From Flavobacteriales bacterium (GTDB lineage Bacteria > Bacteroidota > Bacteroidia > Flavobacteriales_D > Crocinitomicaceae), in contig CANITF010000022.1 in assembly GCA_947470515.1 (NCBI GenBank), forward strand, positions 1 through 50,176: DNA of 50,176 bases, read 5' to 3'. A program made the translations under genes and the position numbers. Positions 1 through 8,973 of this stretch are shown here, piece after piece. How positions within the stretch are numbered: position 1 is the first letter of the stretch; each line of letters opens with the position of its first letter. The notes beneath the pieces were generated by a model. That model saw only the letters and a program-made list of their open reading frames with translations, was not told where the DNA came from and searched no databases.

Positions 1-83
1 AACTATAAACTATAAACTATAAACTATAAACTATAAACTATAAACTATAAACTATAAACTATAAACTATAAACTATAAACTAA
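1..83. repeat. 7-bp tandem repeat (AAACTAT)n, left edge of window
   Basis: The heptamer aaactat is repeated without interruption about 11.5 times and continues beyond the left edge, so the full array length is unknown. The array runs directly into the stop codon (TAG on the minus strand) of the DUF983 gene, so that gene's 3' end lies on the repeat. Seven is not a multiple of three, so a copy-number change would shift any frame crossing the array, but here it lies just outside the coding region. This is a simple-sequence minisatellite; no function is visible. Confidence 0.95.
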
Positions 84-436
84 TTAAGTTTTCGAATATT
101 CAAATGAATCCAAATAGACCTTCCAAGTCGCAACATCACAGGATAAACAATTATAAATGCAATCACCATACCTCCAAAAAACCATGCTGGATTAACAGAA
201 TCAATCAGCAAGGCACACAATAAAAAAGGAAGTTCAGTTAAAACAATTATTGGGTAACTCGTCCATAATGATCCCAACCAAAAACCAGGCTCGATGCAAT
301 AAACTTGCCCACAAGAGGAACATTTCTCTGGCATGTCCAACATTCTCGAATACCGAAACAATCCCTTGGTGACAAATAAATCTCCTTTTGAGCATTTAGG
401 ACATTTCAAACGCAACATGGAAATTAGTCTACTCAT
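80..436 (-). CDS. DUF983 family small membrane protein
   Basis: A 118-aa protein with two zinc-ribbon-like cysteine pairs, C12-P-K-C15 and C39-S-S-C42, the second followed by the EPGF motif typical of DUF983. Two hydrophobic membrane segments follow (about residues 57-77 and 83-103). DUF983 proteins are small cysteine-containing inner-membrane proteins of unknown function that are common in Bacteroidota and Alphaproteobacteria. A second in-frame Met at position 7 is an alternative start. The gene lies 12 bp after the stop of the serine hydrolase gene transcribed toward it, so the two are probably cotranscribed. Its stop codon sits on the edge of the heptamer array. Family assignment is from motif recognition; function is unknown. 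Confidence 0.85.
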   Translation of the reverse strand: MSRLISMLRLKCPKCSKGDLFVTKGLFRYSRMLDMPEKCSSCGQVYCIEPGFWLGSLWTSYPIIVLTELPFLLCALLIDSVNPAWFFGGMVIAFIIVYPVMLRLGRSIWIHLNIRKLN

Positions 437-448
437 ATAATTGAAGTT

Positions 449-1615
449 TTATTCAAACTGAAATTGAAAAGGGTAATTCCCGAAATTCATGGCTAAACGA
501 TTTACGCTCCAAACCCTCTTCGAATATACGTTAGATAAAGCAATTATGCAAATGGTATCGTTTCTTAAAGTGGCATAACAAGCGGTATTCCCGTGCCACC
601 ACCCTGAATGAAAAAAATAGGTATCCTTCCCCATTTCTTCCTTCAAACGCATCCCTAATCCATAATTACTCTTTCCAGGATGCTCGTATGAATAACCTTT
701 AAACATCTGCTTTCGCAATGAATCTGGAAGGAAATTTTCAGAATAGGTTCCTTTATCCATTTGTAATAAATCTAGTGCTGTCGTGTACATGTTTTTATCC
801 CCATAAACGGCATCCAAATAATCAAATTCTTCTAACTTTTTAGCAGAATTATACGATTGACAGATTTTAGACAGATTTGTTGAACGATCTAAAATAAACG
901 TGTTTTTCATTTTTAAAGGCTCAAAAACCAATGTTTGCATCGCTCTAGGAAAAGATTGATCGGTAACTTTTTCGATAATCAACGCCAACAATGCATAATT
1001 GGTATTGCTATATGCAAATTTCGTATCGGGCGCAAAATTCAATGGGAACGTATACTTTTTTAATAGTTTTAAAATATTTCTATTGTACAGTGTTTTGCCC
1101 AAGTGCCATGTTTTGCTCGTGAAATAACCATAATACGGAATTCCACTTCGGTGATTCAACAACATTCGAACAGTAATTCCTTTGTAGGGCAAATCTGGTA
1201 AATACCAACGAACATCTGAATCGAGGAAAATCTGTTTTTTACTAACCAATCTCAAAATAGCCAAAGCAGTAGCAACCTTACTTACAGAAGCCACGTGCAT
1301 AGGCGTATTAAAGGTCATTTTTTTCTTTTCTCGGATATTCGAATACCCTTTGGAACGAATAAAAAGTACTTTCCCATTTTTGGCTACCAGAAATTGACCG
1401 TTGAACGTTTGAGGGTCGAGAACTTCTTTGTAAAAAGTAAGAACCTGAATTTGTTTTGATTTAAGTTCTCCTTTATTTGGCGCTGGAAAATCAGGTAGAT
1501 AAGAAATTTGCTTTTCCTTATTCAAAATAGACTTTTTTCCTGATTGATGAGTCGTACAAGAAGCTACATAAAGCAGCAAAATAAGTAAGATGTATCGCAA
1601 ATAGTTGTTTTTCAT
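449..1615 (-). CDS. Serine hydrolase, class C beta-lactamase/PBP-like, lipoprotein
   Basis: The protein has 388 aa with the chosen start; an upstream in-frame ATG at 1642 would add 9 residues. I chose the inner Met because MKNNYLRYILLILLLYVASC then makes a normal lipoprotein signal with the lipidated Cys at position 20. The beta-lactamase-fold catalytic motifs are visible: S-x-x-K (SVSK, Ser110 and Lys113), Y-S-N (Tyr202) and H-S-G (His336). This places it in the PF00144 family of serine hydrolases (esterases, D-aminopeptidases, penicillin-binding-protein-like enzymes). It is predicted to be anchored at the outer membrane or periplasmic face. The substrate cannot be read from sequence, and true beta-lactamase activity is unlikely for this subgroup. 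It lies 12 bp upstream of the DUF983 gene in the same direction. Confidence 0.88.
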   Translation of the reverse strand: MKNNYLRYILLILLLYVASCTTHQSGKKSILNKEKQISYLPDFPAPNKGELKSKQIQVLTFYKEVLDPQTFNGQFLVAKNGKVLFIRSKGYSNIREKKKMTFNTPMHVASVSKVATALAILRLVSKKQIFLDSDVRWYLPDLPYKGITVRMLLNHRSGIPYYGYFTSKTWHLGKTLYNRNILKLLKKYTFPLNFAPDTKFAYSNTNYALLALIIEKVTDQSFPRAMQTLVFEPLKMKNTFILDRSTNLSKICQSYNSAKKLEEFDYLDAVYGDKNMYTTALDLLQMDKGTYSENFLPDSLRKQMFKGYSYEHPGKSNYGLGMRLKEEMGKDTYFFHSGWWHGNTACYATLRNDTICIIALSNVYSKRVWSVNRLAMNFGNYPFQFQFE

Positions 1616-1726
1616 TTTCCGTGACAAAGATAGTAAGATCACTTAATTGATATTGATTCTAACACCTTTTTAAAGATAAATTTCTAAAAAGGGATTGTGA
1701 CTTATGTACATAGAATTATTGAACCA

Positions 1727-2110
1727 CTAAAAGAATTTTCCATCAACATAATACCATTTTTCACCTTCCAAAACAAAAGTGGATTTTTCATGATGTGTTT
1801 CAATTGAATTGTTTTCACCGTCAAATTTGGCAATAAATTCTACAGTTGATGTTGTTGCTTCAACGATTTCTAATCCTAACCATTTTGTTGATTTTGACCA
1901 ATTTTCAATGTCTATGCGCTTATGATTCTGTCGTGTTGAGGAATGAGTCGTTGCTATCAAATAATCAATTTGACCAACAACATATGCCGAATAACGCGAT
2001 CGCATTAATTCTTCAGCTGTTTGTGCAATGTTCGTTCCATCAATAAGTAATTTACAACAAGCAGTATAGCCATCTCGACTCCCACAAGGACATAGATTGA
2101 TTGGTGTCAT
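1727..2110 (-). CDS. YchJ-like SEC-C motif protein (UPF0225)
   Basis: A 127-aa cytosolic protein. The N-terminal CPCGS motif with C7, C9, C18 and C19 forms a SEC-C type zinc-binding knuckle. It is followed by the ELMRSRYSAY block and an NTF2-like beta fold with a WxxGLE-like strand, as in the YchJ/UPF0225 family. YchJ proteins are small and widespread and have no established biochemical role; the SEC-C knuckle in SecA binds zinc and ribosome or SecB partners. The stop of the histidine kinase lies 13 bp upstream in the same direction, so the pair may share a transcript. Length is slightly shorter than E. coli YchJ, which carries a second C-terminal SEC-C motif; this protein does not. Confidence 0.85.
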   Translation of the reverse strand: MTPINLCPCGSRDGYTACCKLLIDGTNIAQTAEELMRSRYSAYVVGQIDYLIATTHSSTRQNHKRIDIENWSKSTKWLGLEIVEATTSTVEFIAKFDGENNSIETHHEKSTFVLEGEKWYYVDGKFF

Positions 2111-2123
2111 ATTACAATTAAGC

Positions 2124-3317
2124 TCATTTATGGGGAAAGATCAATTTGAAAGATACACCATTATTTACCTCAAAAGTATATTTTCCTTCAATTTGATCCA
2201 CCAATGATTCAATTAAACTCATTCCAATTCCCGTTTGCTCATTTAAACTTTCGATGGTAGCTCCCAACCCGTTGTCTTTAACTAATAGTTCAATTAAACC
2301 ATCTTTCTTGGTAAGCGTGATTGAAATAGTGGGTTCTTCAATTTCCTCAAAAGCATGTTTGATAGAATTTGTTATTAATTCATTCAATATTAATCCAATA
2401 GGAATTGCAATTGAAACATCGAGTTGCACGGAATCAATCATTGTTTCATACATAATGTTCTCTTTTAAATCTAAAGAGTTTCTTATTTTAACAACTAAAT
2501 CAGCGATAAAATTTCCTAATTCAATGGATGTTTTATTTTTATTTTGATACATTTTTTGGTGTACCAATGCCGTTGACATGATGCGATCATGCACATCTTG
2601 TAATGCATTTTTTGTTTCTGAATTATTAGTTGCATTTTTTTGCATGTTTAACAAACTAACAATTATTGCTAGATTATTTTTAACACGGTGATTCACCTCA
2701 GACAGCAGAACCGATTGTTCTTCAACGGAATCCTGCAATCTTTTATATTGTTGACGATAGGTGCTAACAATAACAAATGAATAAACGAGTGAACTAATTA
2801 ATAAAATGTAAAAACTCATTTCACGTTGCTCATCTGCATTTAGCGTCGAATCAATAAAACCATCAAACAAATGAAATTTAAAACTCACTAAAACAAATAG
2901 AACACAAAAAATAGTAAAGTATAAACTTGTATTGTAATATATTTTAGTATTCTCCTTGCGATACAATAAAGAAAGACCCATGATGTTTAATACGAATAAC
3001 ATGTGTGTATATGCATCTTCGCCTGTTCGGAGAGAATAAACAGTCAAGAGTATAGAACTTGAAAGAAAAATAATTGTAATAGCTGTTAATGTTTTTCGTT
3101 TATAATTCAAATAAAAACCAAACAAAAATATTGGCAATTACAACAGAGCGTACAAACTTAAATCATTTTTTTGAATATAATATCCAAAAAGTGACGTAAA
3201 AACAACGCAAATTAAAGCAAGTGAAACTAATAAATTTACAGTTCTAATCATTTTTATATCTGCAGTATCTTGGTTCGGATAAACGCCCGAATTATAAAAT
3301 GATTTTAACAAGTTCAT
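2124..3317 (-). pseudogene. HisKA_2-type sensor histidine kinase split by an in-frame TAA
   Basis: The kinase core is complete: an H-box SEVNHRVKNN (His at residue 150 counted from codon 3135-3137), an N-box LNELITNSIKHAF, and G-boxes DNGLGA and GIGMSL. This makes it a HisKA_2/HATPase_c kinase preceded by several membrane helices. The longest uninterrupted frame has no ATG: it opens at TTG (3135-3137), directly after a TAA at 3138-3140. In the same frame upstream, an ATG at 3315-3317 opens 59 codons (starting MNLLKSFYNS) that encode the missing first membrane helix and run into that TAA. A TAnnTTTG box sits just upstream of this ATG. The simplest reading is a nonsense mutation (for example CAA to TAA, Gln60) or a sequencing error in a 397-aa kinase. 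Reinitiation at the downstream TTG could still give a truncated product. A phosphorelay partner is not seen next to it. Confidence 0.7.
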
Positions 3318-3334
3318 TCTTTTTTATTTTTTGG

Positions 3335-3342
3335 CAAATGTA
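3335..3342 (-). promoter_or_regulatory. Bacteroidota-type -7 box upstream of the kinase
   Basis: On the minus strand the sequence reads TACATTTG, an exact match to the TAnnTTTG consensus of the main Bacteroidota sigma factor. A TTG lies about 21 bp further upstream, as for the -33 element. It stands about 18 bp before the ATG at 3315-3317. It supports that ATG, rather than the later TTG, as the ancestral start. No experiment backs it. Confidence 0.45.
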
Positions 3343-3435
3343 TTTGAATTATTTCAAAATGAACAATTCTTTAATTTTTAATACCGATTAAAATGCGTCA
3401 TGAAATTCTAATTACCTTCATCAAAAAATTACAAT

Positions 3436-4464
3436 ATGAAACTTTTAATCCTACTTTTTAGTATCACTTTGAGCACGTGTTTTTCTCAAGACACAATCAC
3501 TTCAATTGCATTTGGCTCTTGCGCTCATCAGGATAAACCTGCACCTATTCTCAATTTAATTCCAACACATCACCCAGATTTATTCATTTTTTTAGGTGAC
3601 AACATTTATGCCGACACAAAGAGAATGTGTTACATGAAAAAACAATATAAAAAGTTGGGTAAGAAAGCAGAATATAAAAAGTTAAAAAAAAGTACTCCCA
3701 TCATCGCCACATGGGACGACCATGATTATGGAATGAACGATGTTGGACGACATTATGAGAAGAAAGAACAATCAAAGAAAATTTTTCTGAAGTTTTTCAA
3801 TGAACCAATGAATTCTGAACGCAGAAAACATGAAGGGATTTACACTTCTTACATGTATGCCGTTGAAGGAAAGATCCTTCAAATCATACTATTAGACAAC
3901 AGAACTTTTAGAGATGATTTACTACCTTATGATGGAGCTTTGAAAGCTGATTCACTTTACAAATATGAATTAGATTATTCGCCCATTCAAACACCCGATT
4001 CTACTTTTTTAGGTGAAATGCAATGGAAATGGTTGGAAACAGAATTATTGAAACAAGCTGATGTGCGTATTATTGGTTCTAGTACCCAATTCGCAACACA
4101 ATATAACGGTTATGAAGCGTGGGCTAATTTCCCGAGAGAACAAGAACGCATGTTTAACTTAATTAATTCAACAAAAGCAAATGGGGTGTTTTTCATCTCT
4201 GGTGATGTACATTATTCGGAACTTTCAAAACGCGAAGACACTGGCACCTACCCTATTTATGATTTAACTTCCAGTGGCTTAACGGAGGAATGGAAATTTG
4301 CAACGCCAAATCAATATCGCATTGGAAACGCCATAATGGAAAATCATTTCGGTATGATCAACATCGATTGGAAAGCACCTGGAATCAACGTTAGACTCGA
4401 AATCTGGGATGTGAACAATCAATTAAGAATTCAGCAATTGATTAATATGAATGAGTTAAAATAG
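3436..4464 (+). CDS. PhoD-like alkaline phosphatase/phosphodiesterase, exported
   Basis: A 342-aa protein with a cleavable signal peptide (MKLLILLFSITLSTCFSQ, residues 1-18). Metallophosphatase motifs of the PhoD type (PF09423) follow in order: FGSCAH, FLGDNIYAD, WDDHDYGMND and, near the C-terminus, SGDVHYSEL. These Asp, Asn and His residues bind the catalytic metals (Fe/Ca in Bacillus PhoD). The likely role is hydrolysis of phosphodiesters or monoesters in the periplasm or outside the cell, for phosphate scavenging or cell-envelope phosphate turnover. It is shorter than Bacillus PhoD because it lacks the N-terminal Ig-like domain, as is usual for the short Bacteroidota form. It is monocistronic; its 5' region is divergent from the kinase. 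Confidence 0.9.
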   Translation: MKLLILLFSITLSTCFSQDTITSIAFGSCAHQDKPAPILNLIPTHHPDLFIFLGDNIYADTKRMCYMKKQYKKLGKKAEYKKLKKSTPIIATWDDHDYGMNDVGRHYEKKEQSKKIFLKFFNEPMNSERRKHEGIYTSYMYAVEGKILQIILLDNRTFRDDLLPYDGALKADSLYKYELDYSPIQTPDSTFLGEMQWKWLETELLKQADVRIIGSSTQFATQYNGYEAWANFPREQERMFNLINSTKANGVFFISGDVHYSELSKREDTGTYPIYDLTSSGLTEEWKFATPNQYRIGNAIMENHFGMINIDWKAPGINVRLEIWDVNNQLRIQQLINMNELK

Positions 4465-4652
4465 GTGTTAAAACAAGATAATTTGCCACAGATGCACAGA
4501 TTAGTTTAAAAGATTCCTCAAAAATTATTGCGTGTATATTTTGATTTATTAGTTGAGTAATCGATATGATACCACAAGACGTAATTAAATCTTTAGGGGT
4601 GGTAAGTTTTTCGCAGGATTATATCCAGCGAAAACACATGAAAGATTCCAAC

Positions 4653-5741
4653 CTATTTTAGTTCCTTAAATGTTTTGGAAACAATAGTTTTAAATTCAGC
4701 CATTTTGAATTTCTTTTCGTTGATGCCATCATATTCTTTCATGATGTTACCATTCCATAAATAAAATACGCCTGGTGTATCTTTTGTTGAACCTAAACTT
4801 TTCCAAAATGCAGCAACATCCGCTATTTGATAGGGATATTTGCCGCCTGCAAATGTGAAGAAATCAGGAATTAATTCAGGTTCTTCATCCATAAATACAA
4901 TTTTAATTTCTGGAAAATCGGCAATTTGTTTTTTCAATTGTGTCAATTCTTTCGCTGTTTCTTTGCAATGGTCACAACCTGGCGCGAAAAAACACAGTAC
5001 CTTTTTCCCTTTATCAATATCCTGGAAGAAATTATTGAAACCCGATTTTTTCTTTTTAGGTTCATCAATTTTTGGAACTACCTCTTCCACTTTTGGTTCT
5101 TTAATGGTTTTATTGTCAACAACCTTCGCCTCTAATGTATCAATAACTGTAGTTGAATTGTTACTGTCGTCATTCAACTCAATTTGAGGTTGATCTTGCA
5201 TTGCGGTTTGAACCTTTCTCAATGGTCCAACAAGGTAAACTGCCAAAATACTGGCAAACGTAATCGATGTTAAGAAGGAGAAATTCATTTTATCTTTTAG
5301 TTTATCTGATTTAACATATAACAATCCAATTAATCCCATTGCAATGATATTTTTTATCAAGGCTTGTAAAGGTGTCATCGGTAACAATGATCCAAAACAC
5401 CCACAATTTCCAGCGTTTCCATTTGTCAGAATATCGTAGGACAAATGTGCGGAAAATATAAATAAGATTAAGAACGACATCGGCAAAACCAATCTTCTGT
5501 AATAATGAGCTTGCAATAATAAAATTCCCAATGCCAATTCGCAACCGATTAATGTTCGCGAGAAATAAGCGGCAGTAACTTCACTAAAACCCATTGGCAA
5601 CAATTGTTTTATTTCAAATGTTGTTAATGCAAAATAAGGCGAAGGATATAATTTTGCAACTGCGGATAAAAGAAACAAAAAAGACAAAACAAGTCTAATT
5701 GACAATGTAATATTTTTGTTTAATGCTTTCGTTGAATTCAT
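4653..5741 (-). CDS. MauE/DoxX-like membrane protein fused to a thioredoxin-like domain
   Basis: A 362-aa protein. The N-terminal half (about 1-170) has membrane helices and a GNCGCFG motif (C113, C115) between helices, as in MauE/DoxX-type proteins (the BT_3928-like family of Bacteroidota). A low-complexity acidic/proline linker follows (about 185-235). The C-terminal domain (about 245-362) is thioredoxin-like with a C256-D-H-C259 redox motif after FFAPG. MauE moves reducing equivalents across the membrane for periplasmic disulfide chemistry. The fusion suggests that a membrane electron carrier delivers electrons directly to its own periplasmic thioredoxin. The substrate is unknown. The gene stands alone, with a convergent phosphatase gene downstream. 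Confidence 0.85.
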   Translation of the reverse strand: MNSTKALNKNITLSIRLVLSFLFLLSAVAKLYPSPYFALTTFEIKQLLPMGFSEVTAAYFSRTLIGCELALGILLLQAHYYRRLVLPMSFLILFIFSAHLSYDILTNGNAGNCGCFGSLLPMTPLQALIKNIIAMGLIGLLYVKSDKLKDKMNFSFLTSITFASILAVYLVGPLRKVQTAMQDQPQIELNDDSNNSTTVIDTLEAKVVDNKTIKEPKVEEVVPKIDEPKKKKSGFNNFFQDIDKGKKVLCFFAPGCDHCKETAKELTQLKKQIADFPEIKIVFMDEEPELIPDFFTFAGGKYPYQIADVAAFWKSLGSTKDTPGVFYLWNGNIMKEYDGINEKKFKMAEFKTIVSKTFKELK

Positions 5742-5881
5742 CTGATTGCGTATTAATGGATTATTATTTTCCTAAAAGTAAATCATCCCATTGAAAAAAT
5801 AAAATAAGAATGAAAAACTAACGAATAATTAACGTTTTATGATTTTTATTAATGCTTTAAAAAACTTAATTGAAAATATAT

Positions 5882-5889
5882 TATATTTG
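5882..5889 (+). promoter_or_regulatory. Putative -7 box for the adhesin/PorP operon
   Basis: TATATTTG matches TAnnTTTG exactly and sits 22 bp before the ATG at 5912. No good TTG -33 element is at the expected distance, so this is a weak call made on one box and position. Confidence 0.35.
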
Positions 5890-5911
5890 GTTTTATTACT
5901 ACAACTAAGCA

Positions 5912-8900
5912 ATGAAAAATCCTATTATTAACGTTGAGGAGATTAGAATCCTATCTTTTCTTGATCATCAAAAAATAACTTCAAAGAAGTCTAAATTCAT
6001 TTTACGGTTCCTTTTGGTGGCTATGTGTTCCTTTTTTCTAAAAAGCGAGAACGCACGAGCTCAATGCACTGTTGTGGCAAATGCTGTTCCTGGAGTTACA
6101 CTAACTTACGTGCAAGGCGGAGGAACAAATGCTACAGGTGTTGCTTTCAATCCAACCATGAGTTTATATTATGCTGCAATTGCAGGAAATACTGGTTTTC
6201 CCTTAGAGACATTTTCAGCTGCTGGAGCGCCTTTGTTTCAAACGAATACAGGGTTTGATATGCGCGGAATGTGGTGGAATCCCAATACCAATCAATTAGA
6301 AAGTAATGGATACAATACTGGTGGAATATGGAAATACAACCTCAATGCTTCTGGTTATGCTTTGAATACGGGAATTTCAATTTTCACAGGAATGAATCAG
6401 CCCACAGCTCAATCGAATGGCGACTATAACTGTGCAGACAACGAAATTGTTTATTACAATGCAGGAGCAATTATGCGTAGAAACAGAACGACCAACGCCC
6501 TAATCGGTTCGCTAGCAATTACTGGATTACCAGTTGCTTTAGGAAACTTAAACGATAATACGATCTGTTATACGGATTGTTTAGCACATGAATATGCCCT
6601 TTTAGATTATGTTTTGAAACGCGTATATTTTATCAATAAGGCAACAGGAGCTTACAATGGAATGTCTCAATTACCAACATCTGCTGTTACAAATGTATCT
6701 TTTAGAACTTCTTGGGCCAACGGGTTATTTTGGATCTATAACACAGCAAATCTAACATGGTACAGCTATCAAGTTTTGACTGGAATAAGCGGAGTATGTT
6801 CTTTTCCGGTTTGTACACCTCCTACTCTTGTAATCAATAATTTAACTGCTTGTTCTCCAAATACAGTCAATTTGAATACAGCTATCAATGTTGCATCTAG
6901 TCCTGGAAATGCTACTTTTTATTCAACTTTAGCCAATGCAAATGCTGCCACAAGTCCAATAAGTAATATTGCAGCTGCATCAGGAACGTATTACGTAAGA
7001 CTTGAAACTTTAACGGATGCAACTTGTTTTTCTGTTGCTGCAATTACCGTTGTAATAAATCCTATTTTTAGTTCAGTAGTAGCTGTTACAACTTGCCAAA
7101 ATTCAACTGTTAATTATCCTGACGGAACATCTGCTGTAATATCTGCTAATACTTCACATGTTTCAAATTTATTAACTGCTGCAGGATGTGATTCAATTAT
7201 TACAACAAACGTAACAATGAATCCAGTTTATGCAATAACAAGTAATGTAACAGCTTGTCAAAATTCATCGATCACATATCCAGACGGAACGACTGCAGTT
7301 ATTACTGCTAATACTTCACATGTTTCAAATTTGTTGACTGCTGCAGGATGTGATTCAATTATTACAACAAACGTAACAATGAATCCAGTTTATGCAATAA
7401 CAAGTAATGTAATAGCATGTCAAAATTCATCCATCACATACCCAGATGGAACGACGGCAGTTATTACTGCTAACACTTCACATATTAGTTCGATCCTTAC
7501 ACTTGCAGGATGTGATTCTATTATCACAACAAACGTTACGATGAATCCATTACCTGTTTCAGGAACAAATGGCGCAATCTCTTTTTGTTCTTCTGATCCA
7601 GTTTCCAATTTATTTACTCAATTAGGAGGAACACCTACTGTTGGAGGAGTGTGGTCACCAACTATGGCTTCAGGTTCAGGGATTTTCAACCCTGCAATTG
7701 ATGCAGCTGGAACATATACCTATTCTGTGACGAATCTATGCGGAACAGCGAGCTCAACGGTAAGTGTAACAATTGCTTCCAATTCAAATCCAGGGTCAAA
7801 TGGATCAATTACCTTTTGTTCAAACGATCCTTCCTCTAATCTTTTTGCTCAACTTGGAGGAACACCGACTATTGGAGGAGTTTGGTCACCAGCTCTTGCT
7901 TCAGGTACAGGATTATTTAACCCTTCAATAGATCCTTCTGGAACATATGTGTATACGATAACTTCTTCTTGTGGTGTTTTTACAGCGCAAGTTATTGCAA
8001 CTGTAAATCCTGCAGATAACGCAACATTTACGATGCCTTCCTCAACAAATTGCACCAATGATGTGAACCCAATTGCAACCATAACGGGAACGCTTGGCGG
8101 AACTTTTACGATGACAGGTGGCGGTGTGATTAACGCTGTTACTGGAGAAGTAGATGTGGCCGCATCTGGTGCCGGAACATATGGAATCATATACACAACA
8201 ACTGGACCTTGTGCAGCTACCTATCTTTATAATTATTCTATATTAGATGACGCAGATGCATCAATTATTGCTGCCGGTCCATTTTGTCAATACGATTCTC
8301 CTTATCAACTTCAAACGGTTAACAGTGGAGGAACTTGGTCAGGAACTGGAGTTTCAGCAACAGGAATGTTTGACCCATCAATTGCGAATAGTGGCATGAA
8401 TTCGATAACCTACACGATCCCTGGGATATGCGGAGATGCTCAAACAATTCAAATAGATGTTACTGCAACGCCAACAGTTTCAACAATTGCAGACACGACT
8501 ATTCGATTAGGATCTCCTGTAGATTTAATTTCTACAAGTTCAGCAGCGATTTTTTCTTGGTCACCGTCAACATGGTTGGATTGCAGTTCTTGTTTAAATC
8601 CAATTTCCACACCACAAGAAACAATTACATATATTATTACAGCGGAAGACAATGGCTGTTATGCAACAGATGAAGTGACCATTACAGTTTTATACGACTT
8701 AGTTGTTTTCGTCCCAAATATCTTCTCCCCGAATGGAGATTCTGACAATGATGTATTATATGTTAGAGGAAAAGGAATCGTAAATGTGAAATTTGTTGTG
8801 TTTGATCGTTGGGGAGAAAAGGTATTTGAATCCACCAGTTTAGAAGATGGCTGGGATGGAAATTTCAGGGGTAAAAAAGTCAATCCTGCAGTTTTTGTTT

Positions 8901-8971
8901 ACTACGTTGATGTTGTTTATAAAGACGGTTCAACAGTTAGTAAAAAAGGTGATGTAACTTTAATTCGATAA
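5912..8971 (+). CDS. Secreted repeat-rich protein with type IX (type B) C-terminal sorting domain
   Basis: A 1019-aa protein. A long basic N-terminus precedes a hydrophobic signal stretch ending ENARAQ near residue 51. Residues about 55-300 form a WD/beta-propeller-like domain with no clear family. Three copies of a 54-aa repeat (CQNSS..YPDGT..GCDSII..) and two copies of a 77-aa repeat (FCS.DP.SNLF.QLGGTP..GGVWSP) follow. The C-terminus (about 925-1019) is the CHU_C/gliding-motility domain with VPNIFSPNGDSDND, FDRWGEKVFES and DGWDGNFRGK motifs. That domain directs export by the type IX system and attachment or release at the surface. The likely role is a surface adhesin or matrix protein. It is followed after 2 bp by a PorP/SprF gene, the usual partner of type B cargo. 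The repeat units suggest expansion by slippage or recombination. Confidence 0.9.
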   Translation: MKNPIINVEEIRILSFLDHQKITSKKSKFILRFLLVAMCSFFLKSENARAQCTVVANAVPGVTLTYVQGGGTNATGVAFNPTMSLYYAAIAGNTGFPLETFSAAGAPLFQTNTGFDMRGMWWNPNTNQLESNGYNTGGIWKYNLNASGYALNTGISIFTGMNQPTAQSNGDYNCADNEIVYYNAGAIMRRNRTTNALIGSLAITGLPVALGNLNDNTICYTDCLAHEYALLDYVLKRVYFINKATGAYNGMSQLPTSAVTNVSFRTSWANGLFWIYNTANLTWYSYQVLTGISGVCSFPVCTPPTLVINNLTACSPNTVNLNTAINVASSPGNATFYSTLANANAATSPISNIAAASGTYYVRLETLTDATCFSVAAITVVINPIFSSVVAVTTCQNSTVNYPDGTSAVISANTSHVSNLLTAAGCDSIITTNVTMNPVYAITSNVTACQNSSITYPDGTTAVITANTSHVSNLLTAAGCDSIITTNVTMNPVYAITSNVIACQNSSITYPDGTTAVITANTSHISSILTLAGCDSIITTNVTMNPLPVSGTNGAISFCSSDPVSNLFTQLGGTPTVGGVWSPTMASGSGIFNPAIDAAGTYTYSVTNLCGTASSTVSVTIASNSNPGSNGSITFCSNDPSSNLFAQLGGTPTIGGVWSPALASGTGLFNPSIDPSGTYVYTITSSCGVFTAQVIATVNPADNATFTMPSSTNCTNDVNPIATITGTLGGTFTMTGGGVINAVTGEVDVAASGAGTYGIIYTTTGPCAATYLYNYSILDDADASIIAAGPFCQYDSPYQLQTVNSGGTWSGTGVSATGMFDPSIANSGMNSITYTIPGICGDAQTIQIDVTATPTVSTIADTTIRLGSPVDLISTSSAAIFSWSPSTWLDCSSCLNPISTPQETITYIITAEDNGCYATDEVTITVLYDLVVFVPNIFSPNGDSDNDVLYVRGKGIVNVKFVVFDRWGEKVFESTSLEDGWDGNFRGKKVNPAVFVYYVDVVYKDGSTVSKKGDVTLIR
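7088..7573 (+). repeat. Three tandem 162-bp (54-aa) coding repeats
   Basis: The units begin at 7088, 7250 and 7412, exactly 162 bp apart. Units 1 and 2 share a run of about 100 nearly identical bases including silent sites (from the GCTAATACTTCACATG stretch through AGTAATGTAA), so the duplication is recent. Unit 3 has diverged in its second half. Each unit holds two Cys (TCQNS/ACQNS and AGCDSI), possibly a disulfide per module. Confidence 0.95.
7562..8023 (+). repeat. Two tandem 231-bp (77-aa) coding repeats
   Basis: Units start at 7562 (GTNGAISFCSSDP) and 7793 (GSNGSITFCSNDP), 231 bp apart. Both contain NLF.QLGGTP..GGVWSP and a terminal CG. A more diverged copy can be seen near 8280-8430 (FCQYDSPYQLQ, GGTWSG). 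Ig-like beta-sandwich modules are the likely fold. Confidence 0.9.
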
Positions 8972-8973
8972 AT

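Noticed and set aside
449-1615. Antibiotic-resistance beta-lactamase
   Set aside because: Although the SxxK/YSN/HSG motifs are present, the overall form is the broad serine hydrolase family with a lipoprotein signal; resistance cannot be claimed.
4566-4661. Plus-strand ORF of 31 codons (MIPQDVIKSLGVVSFSQDYI...)
   Set aside because: Short, overlaps the end of the opposing MauE/thioredoxin gene, with no family resemblance or promoter.
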